Source: an uncultured bacterium (GTDB lineage Bacteria > Verrucomicrobiota > Lentisphaeria > Victivallales > Victivallaceae). Taken from it: 64,000 nt of DNA. The translations under genes and the position numbers were made by a program. Under the pieces are notes generated by a model. The model saw nothing but the letters and a program-made list of their open reading frames with translations, made no database searches and had not been told where the DNA came from. Location: assembly GCA_900551245.1 (NCBI GenBank), contig URVC01000013.1, positions 16,494 to 80,493 of the forward strand, written 5' to 3'. Shown here one piece after another: positions 17,618 to 24,354 of the stretch. How positions within the stretch are numbered: the stretch's first letter is position 1; every line of letters begins with the position of its first letter.

Positions 17618-17736
17618 CGCATCACTCTCCCATCTTACAACATTCACTGTATACTATATCACCGCGAACGGAAAAGCGCCAGTCCGGGAACCGTTGCCGC
17701 AGAGGCGCAGTTTTCGTTCACTTTTCCGACTGCGCC

Positions 17737-17765
17737 TTGAAAACGGCGTGTTTCTGTGGTATCTT
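17737..17765 (+). promoter_or_regulatory. sigma70-type promoter of folD
   Basis: TTGAAA (17737-17742), 17-bp spacer, TATCTT (17760-17765). The ATG follows 48 nt after the -10 box. Confidence 0.6.
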
Positions 17766-17813
17766 TTGCAGCAGAATCAAACCAAATCAAAAATTTACTG
17801 TTTCGAGGGTGTC

Positions 17814-18695
17814 ATGGCGGCGAAAATTATCGACGGCAAGGAGATTGCCCGGCAGGTCAACGAGGAGACCGCGCGCCGGGTGGAAGCGTTGAAGGCGAAG
17901 GGGTGTACGCCCGGACTGGCGGTGGTGCTGATCGGCGACGATCCCGCATCGCAGGTCTACGTCAATTCCAAGGTGAAGAAGTGCGCCGAGCTTGGCATCT
18001 ATTCGGAGAAACGGGTGCTCCCCGCCGACGCGACGATGGAGCAGGTGCTTGCCCTGATCGCCGAACTGAACGCCGATTCGAAAATCGACGGCATTCTCGT
18101 GCAGTCGCCGCCGCCGAAGCAGATCGATGAGGAAAAGGTAATCGCCGCGATCGACCCGGAGAAGGATGTCGACTGCTTCCACGAGCGGAACGTCGGCCGG
18201 CTGCTGATCGGCAAAAAGGATGGATTTCAACCCTGCACCCCCCGCGGCATTCTGGTGCTGCTGGAGCGTTCCGGCATCGAGACCTCCGGCCGCCACGCGG
18301 TGGTGATCGGCCGTTCGAACATCGTCGGCAAGCCGCTGGCGGCGATGCTGATGCAGAAGGCGAAGGGGGCCAATGCGACGGTGACGGTCGTTCACTCCGC
18401 CACGCCGGACATTGCAAAATACACCCGTGACGCGGACATTCTGATCGCCGCAATCGGCAAGCCGGAATTCGTCCGGGGCGACATGATCAAGCCGGGCGCG
18501 GCGGTGGTCGACGTCGGGATCAACCGGATTCCGGATCCGGCGACAGGGAAGAACCGTCTGGTCGGCGACGTCAATTTTGCCGAGGCGGTGGAGGTGGCCG
18601 GGGCGATCACGCCGGTTCCCGGCGGTGTCGGGCCGATGACGATTGCGATGCTCATGAGCAACGCGGTCACCGCTTGCGAGCGCCGGCGCGGATGA
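17814..18695 (+). CDS. folD: Bifunctional methylene-THF dehydrogenase / methenyl-THF cyclohydrolase
   Basis: 293 aa, standard length. Family blocks are present in order: GDDPASQVYVNSKVKKCAEL (with the catalytic Lys), GILVQSPPPKQID, DVDCFHERNVGRL, GFQPCTPRGI, GRSNIVGKPLAAML for NADP binding, and ITPVPGGVGPMTIAMLMSN at the end. It interconverts 5,10-methylene- and 10-formyl-tetrahydrofolate in the cytoplasm. The start at 17814 follows GAGGGT; the longer reading is excluded because it runs through the promoter. It is probably a single-gene transcript with its own promoter; one-carbon metabolism also links it loosely to the GcvH-like gene 600 nt downstream. Confidence 0.96.
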   Translation: MAAKIIDGKEIARQVNEETARRVEALKAKGCTPGLAVVLIGDDPASQVYVNSKVKKCAELGIYSEKRVLPADATMEQVLALIAELNADSKIDGILVQSPPPKQIDEEKVIAAIDPEKDVDCFHERNVGRLLIGKKDGFQPCTPRGILVLLERSGIETSGRHAVVIGRSNIVGKPLAAMLMQKAKGANATVTVVHSATPDIAKYTRDADILIAAIGKPEFVRGDMIKPGAAVVDVGINRIPDPATGKNRLVGDVNFAEAVEVAGAITPVPGGVGPMTIAMLMSNAVTACERRRG

Positions 18696-18712
18696 AATCC
18701 ACTCTCTTCCGG

Positions 18713-18741
18713 TTGCAGGAACGCCGGAGTGGTGTTATTGT
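18713..18741 (+). promoter_or_regulatory. sigma70-type promoter before the small membrane protein gene
   Basis: TTGCAG (18713-18718), 17-bp spacer, TATTGT (18736-18741), 37 nt before the ATG. Confidence 0.5.
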
Positions 18742-18778
18742 ATGAAACAGCAACGGGGATGGAAGGCAAGGAGAAAAA

Positions 18779-19156
18779 ATGACTGAGATTTTTCCTGAAT
18801 TGGATGGTGTCGAACTTCCGCCGGAGAAGCACTCCCGGGTCGGAATTGTTTCGTTCGTGTTGAGCATTCTGCTGGGCGTGGTCTTTTTCGTCTCGTTCTG
18901 CATCTGTGTTTCGCTGACGCTGGAGACGCAGCGGCATTCGCCTCACGGGGCGGCGCCGGGGCCGGAGATGCTGCTGCCGGTCTGCTTCATGATGGGGGCG
19001 CTCTTCGCGTCGATCGTGCCGCTCGGACTTGGAATCGGAGGAATCTGCGAGAAGAATTCCAAAAAACTTTTTTCCATTCTCGGGACGGTCTTTTCCGGGA
19101 TCCTGCTGCTGATCGGCATCGCCGGACTGGTGTGCATGATCGCGTTTCACGGCTGA
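18779..19156 (+). CDS. Small membrane protein of unknown function
   Basis: 125 aa with three predicted membrane segments: about residues 20-45 (VGIVSFVLSILLGVVFFVSF), 60-87 and 96-122. A short acidic cytoplasmic start and a Pro/Gly/His-rich loop after the first segment are seen. AAGGAG lies 6 nt before the ATG and a promoter is visible upstream. The pattern resembles DUF4190/DUF4064-type small membrane proteins, but I do not recognise it with certainty. No functional residues stand out. Confidence 0.75.
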   Translation: MTEIFPELDGVELPPEKHSRVGIVSFVLSILLGVVFFVSFCICVSLTLETQRHSPHGAAPGPEMLLPVCFMMGALFASIVPLGLGIGGICEKNSKKLFSILGTVFSGILLLIGIAGLVCMIAFHG

Positions 19157-19300
19157 TTTCGGGAATTTTTCGGAAAAATCGCGCAATCCAGCTTGATTTT
19201 TATATGATTTGTGATTCATTACTGCGGAAGCAGACAAACCATGCTGACCGGGCGGAACATTTGTATCCCCGGGGAGAACATCAGATAGAGGAAGAAACGA

Positions 19301-19675
19301 ATGAAGTATTACACCGAAGACCACGAATGGGTTGAAATTGTCGGCGATGAGGCGACCGTCGGTATTTCCGAATACGCCGCCGACGAACTCGGCGACATCA
19401 CCTATGTCGAACTGCCGGAGGAGGAGGATGACTTCATCATCGGCGACCGGCTCGGCGAGGTGGAATCCGTCAACAGTTCTTCCGATATCTATTCGCCGAT
19501 CAGCGGCACGGTTTCGCAGGTCAACGAGGCGCTGGTAGACGAGCCGGGGCTGATCAATGAGTCTCCGGAGGAGAAGGGCTGGCTCTGCCGGCTGATCAAC
19601 TTCGACAGCTCCGAGCTGGACGATATGATGAATGAGGATGCCTATCGCAAGTATCTGCGCAAACTAGGCAGATAA
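19301..19675 (+). CDS. gcvH: Glycine cleavage H-like protein lacking the lipoyl lysine
   Basis: 124 aa, full length for H protein: HEWVEIVGDEATVGISEYAA, LGDITYVELPE and GTVSQVNEALVDEPGLINES all fit. In normal H proteins the lipoyl group sits on Lys in ESVKAASD; here the block is ESVNSSSD, so residue 58 is Asn (codon AAC). The neighbouring AA is also changed to SS, which argues for real drift and not a single sequencing error. No gcvT, gcvP or lipoate ligase gene is nearby. It may be a non-lipoylated relative with another role, or a decayed copy. AGGAAG lies 5 nt before the ATG. Confidence 0.85.
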   Translation: MKYYTEDHEWVEIVGDEATVGISEYAADELGDITYVELPEEEDDFIIGDRLGEVESVNSSSDIYSPISGTVSQVNEALVDEPGLINESPEEKGWLCRLINFDSSELDDMMNEDAYRKYLRKLGR

Positions 19676-19695
19676 CGGAAAATTCCGGAAAAGAA

Positions 19696-19732
19696 AAAAC
19701 GGACGGCGGCACAGGTGCTTCCGTCCGTTTTT
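19696..19732. terminator. Bidirectional rho-independent terminator
   Basis: AAAACGGACGG (19696-19706) pairs with CCGTCCGTTTT (from 19721) around a 14-nt loop, with an A run on one side and a T run on the other. It lies between the convergent GcvH-like and MATE genes and can stop transcription from both. Confidence 0.85.
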
Positions 19733-19757
19733 CTTTCTGTATCCGGCTCCGGGCGGT

Positions 19758-21089
19758 TCAGACCTCGAGATTTTTCCCCTGCCGCAGACAGCGTTTGAGA
19801 TAGCCGAAGGAGAGTGCCAGGATGACCGCCGGATAGAGAATTTCGGCTGTCCAGCACCAGGCCACGTTCAGGCGCAGCAGCTGGCCGATGATATAGACGG
19901 CGATGGTGTAGACCAGCAGGGTGAAGAGTTCGATTCCGAGTGCGGCGCGGGTTTTCCCGACGCCGGAAACCACGTTGAACCAGACGTTGGCGGGAGCCTG
20001 CAGCATGTGCCCGACCGCCATGACGTAGAGCGTGGAGCAGGAGGCCGCGATGAGTTCGGGATTGTCGGTATAGATGCGCAGCACCAGTTCGGGGAAGATC
20101 ACCGAGAAGAGCAGCGGCGGCAGCAGCGCCGCGTAGGCGATGCCGGTCACCTTCCAGGTGAGGCCGGGAATGCGTTGGCTCTCGCCGGCGCCGATCAGGT
20201 TGCTGGCCAGACTGCTTGCGGTTACCGCAAACGCGTTGATCAGCATGAAGAGGATCGATGAGACGCTGCGGACGAGGTTGACCACGGCCAGCGGCCGTTC
20301 GCCCAGGTGCTCGATGACGACGAAGAAATAGAACCACACGCCGACTGCGAAGAAGGACTGCAGCATCGTCCAGACCGAGATGTTGAAGACCCGCAGGAGG
20401 ATCAGGCGATCGAAAAACTTCGCTTCCGCCAGCCCGTACTGTGCGGTGTTCACCCGGAATTTGACGTAGAGGAGATAGAAGAGAAGAGAGATCGCTTCCG
20501 CCGCGACCGAAGCGATGGCGGCCCCTGCAATTCCCATTTCCGGACAGCCGAACTTGCCGAAGATCAGAAGATAGTTGAGCACCACGTTGCTGAGAGTCAT
20601 GATCAGCGCGTTGATGGTCAGCACCCGGGTCCGGGTGATGCCGACGAAGAAGGCGCGGAAGAGGACTCCGGCGAAGGAGAAGAAGAGCCCGTAGATCCGC
20701 CAGTCCAGATAGGTCAGCGCGGCGTCGCAGACCGCGCCGGACTGGATGAAGAGCGGCATCAGCCGCGGCGTGAGAAGTTTCGAAAGCAGACAGATTCCCA
20801 GCGCCAGCAGCAGGAGAAAGGTGCCCGAAGAGAGGAAGATCCGGCCGATGCTGCGGAACTTCCGGGCGCCGTTCCGCTGGCCGATCAGAATCTGGCTGCC
20901 GATGCTGAATCCGAAGCCGGGCATGAAAATGGCGAGAAAATAGATGCTGCCGATGGCGGCGGCGCCGAGTTCGACTTCGCCGACCCGGCCGAGAAAGGCG
21001 GTGTCGACCAGTCCGATCAGGTGCTGCATCAGCGCACTGACCAGGACCGGCCATGCGACCTGCCAGATGTGTCTGGTTGAAAGATCCAC
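19758..21089 (-). CDS. MATE-family multidrug/metabolite exporter
   Basis: 443 aa, typical MATE length with about 12 membrane helices. Near the N-terminus are WPVLVSALMQHLIGLVDTAF and AAAIGSIYFL; the second half repeats the pattern (LAVVNLVRSVSSILFMLINA). MATE proteins expel organic cations or metabolites with Na+ or H+. The start codon is GTG at 21089 with GGAG 9 nt upstream; no ATG is available before the first helix. It has its own promoter and about a 100-nt leader. No regulator is adjacent, so the substrate is open. Confidence 0.92.
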   Translation of the reverse strand: MDLSTRHIWQVAWPVLVSALMQHLIGLVDTAFLGRVGEVELGAAAIGSIYFLAIFMPGFGFSIGSQILIGQRNGARKFRSIGRIFLSSGTFLLLLALGICLLSKLLTPRLMPLFIQSGAVCDAALTYLDWRIYGLFFSFAGVLFRAFFVGITRTRVLTINALIMTLSNVVLNYLLIFGKFGCPEMGIAGAAIASVAAEAISLLFYLLYVKFRVNTAQYGLAEAKFFDRLILLRVFNISVWTMLQSFFAVGVWFYFFVVIEHLGERPLAVVNLVRSVSSILFMLINAFAVTASSLASNLIGAGESQRIPGLTWKVTGIAYAALLPPLLFSVIFPELVLRIYTDNPELIAASCSTLYVMAVGHMLQAPANVWFNVVSGVGKTRAALGIELFTLLVYTIAVYIIGQLLRLNVAWCWTAEILYPAVILALSFGYLKRCLRQGKNLEV

Positions 21090-21197
21090 GAAAAACTGCT
21101 CCGCAAAAGAAAGTCGGAGGCGGCTTCGTCGGAATGCCGCTCCGGTTGAACACGTTGATTGTATCTGACTCTGCCGGAAACGGCACGATATCTGCTT

Positions 21198-21226
21198 AAT
21201 ATATCAGTTCTACCGCGTAAATTCAA
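21198..21226 (-). promoter_or_regulatory. sigma70-type promoter of the MATE gene
   Basis: Minus strand TTGAAT (21221-21226), 17-bp spacer, TATATT (21198-21203). It lies about 110 nt before the GTG start. Confidence 0.6.
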
Positions 21227-21276
21227 GGAAGAAGCCGGAGACCGACCGTGTTTTTTTCTGAATTCCGCCGGACGGG

Positions 21277-22620
21277 TCAGAATTGGGCCACGCAGTGGCG
21301 CAGCGCCAGCAGGGCGGCGCCGACGGCGGCCTCTTCACGTGTCTCCGGCAGGGTGAGCGGCAGTCTGAATTCCCGACGGATCGCGTGCTGGATGCTTTTC
21401 AGCAGCCGGACGGCGTTCCCTGTGCCGGAGACCTCCCGGCGCCCCTTCAGCAGTTCAGGTGGAAATCCCTCCTTGAGGTTGCGGACGATGCCGAGCGCCA
21501 GCGCCGCGCCGAGAGCGCCCGGCGTCGTGTTGACGAGTGAAAGTCCGCTCACTTCGCCCCGCAGGGCGGGATTCCAGCGCTCTCCGAGAAAATTCGGAGC
21601 GACGGTGAGCTCCGGTTCTCCTGCTTCGAGCTGTGCGAGTGCGAGGGCATCGAGATGGTCGAGCAGTTCCCCGCGGGGGAGCTCCGGTTCGCCGAGGTCG
21701 CGGCGGAAGTTGTTGACGGTATCGGCCAGCCAGGCGAAGGCTGCGCCGCCGCAGAGAGGCGCCGCAACCAGCAGGGTGCGGCCGCCGGGGAAGGGGCGCG
21801 CTTCGATCCGCTCCGAACATTGTTCCGGCGGATTGTCGGTCACCAGCGAAAGCTGTGCGCCGGTGCCGAGGGTGAGATGGAGTTTTTCTTCCGGATTTTC
21901 GCCGGAGCTGAGGATCGAAGCCTGGTTGTCGCCGATGGCGACGATGACCGGAGTCCCGGCTTTCAGACCGAAGCGCCCGGCGGCTTCCGGGGAGACGTTG
22001 CCGGCGGCGGAGCCGCAGGGGCGGAGTTCCGGCAAAAGGGTGCGGGGAATTCCCAGCGCTTCGGCGGCGGCGAAGTTCCACTCCCCCGCGGCGGCGTCAT
22101 AGAGGCCCCAGCTTGCCGCATGGGTGGGGTCGCTGAGGATGCGGCTGCTGCCGGTGAGGCGGGCGACCAGATAGTCGGCGAGCGGAGCGGCGAAGGTGCA
22201 GTCGTCGAGTTTCCTCGCTTCCGCGAGCCGGGCGAGTGTGGCGCCGCCGAACCCCTCCCGCAGGGTGAGGCCGGAACGCTGGTGGAAACGACGCAGCCGC
22301 TCCTCGCCGCAGCGGTGATCCTGCCAGGTGATGAGCGGTGTGATTCCCTGCGGACCGCCGAGCAGAACCGAGTGCATCTGCCCGGTGACGCCGATGGCGG
22401 AGAGGTTCTGCAATTCCGCGGCGGGCAGCCGGGCGAGGAGCGCGGCGACACAGTCGAAGATTTTCTCCACATTCTGTTCCGCGCCGCCGGGTTCGGCGGA
22501 GAGGGCGGCTTCATGCGCCATGGAGGCGACGGCGGAGGTGGTGTGATCCTCCCGGAGGAGGACGGCGGCAACCTTGGTGGTGCCGAGATCGATTCCCAGA
22601 GTGGTTTTCATAGATATCAT
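21277..22620 (-). CDS. FGGY-family carbohydrate kinase (sedoheptulokinase-like)
   Basis: 447 aa. FGGY landmarks: TLGIDLGTTKVAAVLL at the N-terminal phosphate loop, GVTGQMHSVLLG and WQDHRC for sugar binding, IVAIGDNQASIL and LTLGTGAQLSLV in the second ATPase half, and GALGAALALGIV near the end. GQMHSVLL resembles sedoheptulokinase and xylulokinase relatives. The start at 22620 gives an ATGA overlap with the activase gene; a second ATG at 22611 is possible, and neither has a strong ribosome site, so coupling is likely. It is the last gene of the glycyl radical operon and should phosphorylate a sugar or polyol linked to that pathway. The substrate is unknown. Confidence 0.85.
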   Translation of the reverse strand: MISMKTTLGIDLGTTKVAAVLLREDHTTSAVASMAHEAALSAEPGGAEQNVEKIFDCVAALLARLPAAELQNLSAIGVTGQMHSVLLGGPQGITPLITWQDHRCGEERLRRFHQRSGLTLREGFGGATLARLAEARKLDDCTFAAPLADYLVARLTGSSRILSDPTHAASWGLYDAAAGEWNFAAAEALGIPRTLLPELRPCGSAAGNVSPEAAGRFGLKAGTPVIVAIGDNQASILSSGENPEEKLHLTLGTGAQLSLVTDNPPEQCSERIEARPFPGGRTLLVAAPLCGGAAFAWLADTVNNFRRDLGEPELPRGELLDHLDALALAQLEAGEPELTVAPNFLGERWNPALRGEVSGLSLVNTTPGALGAALALGIVRNLKEGFPPELLKGRREVSGTGNAVRLLKSIQHAIRREFRLPLTLPETREEAAVGAALLALRHCVAQF

Positions 22621-23387
22621 CCAAACAGAGTTGCTTGCATCTTGTTTTCGTTCAGCAGAGCGGCGAAATGCTCGAGAAGTTCCCGCGGCGGCGGTGTCGC
22701 CCCTTCACAGGGGTAGTCCACGCCGAGGGCGCGGTACTTGGGCAGGGCGATATGGTGCTGGCGGAGCAGTTGGACCCGGAGCGGTCCGTACGGCCGCCGG
22801 GCCTGCAGATCCCGGCAGACTTCGAGCAGGGCGGCCTGTTCTTCCGGAATATCGTTTACGCCGGAGATGACCGGAATCCGGAGGACGAAATCCGGCTTGT
22901 GCTCCGCCGCGAACCGGAGGTTGTCGAACACCTGTTCCAGCCGGACCGGACCGGGGTGAATTTTCGTCTGAAACATCTGCTCATTCGCCGTTTTGAGGTC
23001 CGAAAAGATCCAGTCCGCCGCCAGAACCGCCTCCCGGTAGGCGGGGGTGGAGGCGTTGCTCTCCAGCGCGGTATGGATTCCCGCTTCCCGGAGCAGGGCG
23101 AGGGCGGTGAGCAGTTCCGCGCTCTGGAGCGTCGGTTCGCCGCCGCCGAAGGTGACGCCGGAGATGAAATCCCGCGCCGCCACGGCTTTGTCCCGCACGG
23201 CTTCCGGCGAGAGGTCGCGCCCGGCGATGACGGTCCGCTCCGGATAATGGAGCGTCTGCGGTTCCGCGGAGAGACTCTCCGGCGCGCCGCACCAGTCGCA
23301 GCGGAAGTTGCATCCCTTGAGGTAGAAGACCAGCCGGGTCCCCGGACCGTCGAAGTCGTTGCTGTAACCGGAGTCGAAGATTCTCAT
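22617..23387 (-). CDS. Radical SAM glycyl radical enzyme activase (PflA-like)
   Basis: 256 aa. The radical-SAM motif CxxxCxxC is Cys26/30/33 in KGCNFRCDWC, followed by GVTFGGGEPTLQ, SNASTPAYREA, DLKTANEQMFQ and FVLRIPVISGVND, all typical of pyruvate formate-lyase activating enzymes. No extra ferredoxin clusters are present, as in short PflA-type activases. It makes the glycyl radical in the partner enzyme encoded two genes upstream. GGAGG lies 10 nt before the ATG at 23387, which overlaps the GntR stop by 4 nt. The FGGY kinase start in turn overlaps its stop. Confidence 0.93.
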   Translation of the reverse strand: MRIFDSGYSNDFDGPGTRLVFYLKGCNFRCDWCGAPESLSAEPQTLHYPERTVIAGRDLSPEAVRDKAVAARDFISGVTFGGGEPTLQSAELLTALALLREAGIHTALESNASTPAYREAVLAADWIFSDLKTANEQMFQTKIHPGPVRLEQVFDNLRFAAEHKPDFVLRIPVISGVNDIPEEQAALLEVCRDLQARRPYGPLRVQLLRQHHIALPKYRALGVDYPCEGATPPPRELLEHFAALLNENKMQATLFG

Positions 23388-24334
23388 CCCTTCGGTTCCT
23401 CCGGGGCGATCCGGTGATCGTGAGCGACCCAGGTTTCGCCCTGTTTCCGCTGGTTCCGCAATGCCTGAAAACAGGCTTTGGCCAGTTTGTCCATCGGCTG
23501 GCGGCAGCTGACAATGCCGGCGGCCTGCGCTTCCGGGGTGCCGTCGATGCTGAAGAGCGGCACTCCGCAGTGGAGATAGCGGAGCGCGGCGGGGTCGTTG
23601 ACCGCGAAGATGGCGCTTCCGGGCGGGAGGGGTTCCGGAACCCCTTCGGTGAAGTCGATCTGGTGTGCGGCACACGCCTTCCGGCAGAACTCCCGCCGTT
23701 CCCGGCTGGTGTCGATGTCGAGCGCACAGGGATCGGCGAAGAAGATGTGCCGGATTTTCTCCGCCGCAGCCCGCCGGATCAGCAGGCGGACCGCCGCTTC
23801 GTTGTCCAGCCCGACGTAATCGGCGATTTTTCCCGGGTGAATCCGGTCGAAGAAGACCAGATTGACCCCGAGAATCCGCAGCCGCAGAAAGAGGTTGAAA
23901 TCGAGTTCTCGGTCGATGCCCCAGACCACCAGATCGCGGACGCCGTGGAGCACCAGCCGCATGACCGCCCGATTCTGCTCGGCGCCGGTGGCGGCGGGTT
24001 CGAGCGCGGTGATCACGTCGCGCCGGGCGGCTTCGCGGCAGAAGGTGTGGAGAAAACTCCGGGCAAAGGGGTCGTCCAGCGGCACGAGCATCCCCACGGT
24101 CTGAAGCGCTCCGGCGGCGGCGGCAAAGGTGGAGTTGACGATGCCGCCGACCTTGGGTTTGCGCGAGATGATGTGACTTTCTTCGAGCCGGGCGAATGCA
24201 CGGCGGATGGTGATGCGGCTCGCCTGAAAGCGCTCCATCGCCTCCTGCTCGGTCAGAAAGCGCTGCCCGGGCTGGAATTCACCGGTCAAAACCGCTTGAA
24301 ACAACGCTTGATAAATCTGTTCCGTGAGCTGCAT
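23384..24334 (-). CDS. GntR-LacI hybrid regulator of the glycyl radical operon
   Basis: 316 aa. A GntR winged helix (LFQAVLTGEFQPGQRFLTEQ, then ERFQASRITIRRAFARLEES) is joined to a shortened periplasmic-binding-type domain (QTVGMLVPLDDPFARSFLHT). It sits 20 nt after the glycyl radical enzyme gene and overlaps the activase start by 4 nt, so it is made with the enzymes it probably controls. AGGA lies 6 nt before the ATG. The effector would be the pathway substrate or its phosphate; not identifiable from sequence. Confidence 0.87.
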   Translation of the reverse strand: MQLTEQIYQALFQAVLTGEFQPGQRFLTEQEAMERFQASRITIRRAFARLEESHIISRKPKVGGIVNSTFAAAAGALQTVGMLVPLDDPFARSFLHTFCREAARRDVITALEPAATGAEQNRAVMRLVLHGVRDLVVWGIDRELDFNLFLRLRILGVNLVFFDRIHPGKIADYVGLDNEAAVRLLIRRAAAEKIRHIFFADPCALDIDTSRERREFCRKACAAHQIDFTEGVPEPLPPGSAIFAVNDPAALRYLHCGVPLFSIDGTPEAQAAGIVSCRQPMDKLAKACFQALRNQRKQGETWVAHDHRIAPEEPKG

Positions 24335-24354
24335 ATCATCCTGTCCTGCTGTGA

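Noticed and set aside
19157..19300. Glycine riboswitch before the GcvH-like gene
   Set aside because: The region is short and AT-rich and shows no tandem aptamer-like helices.
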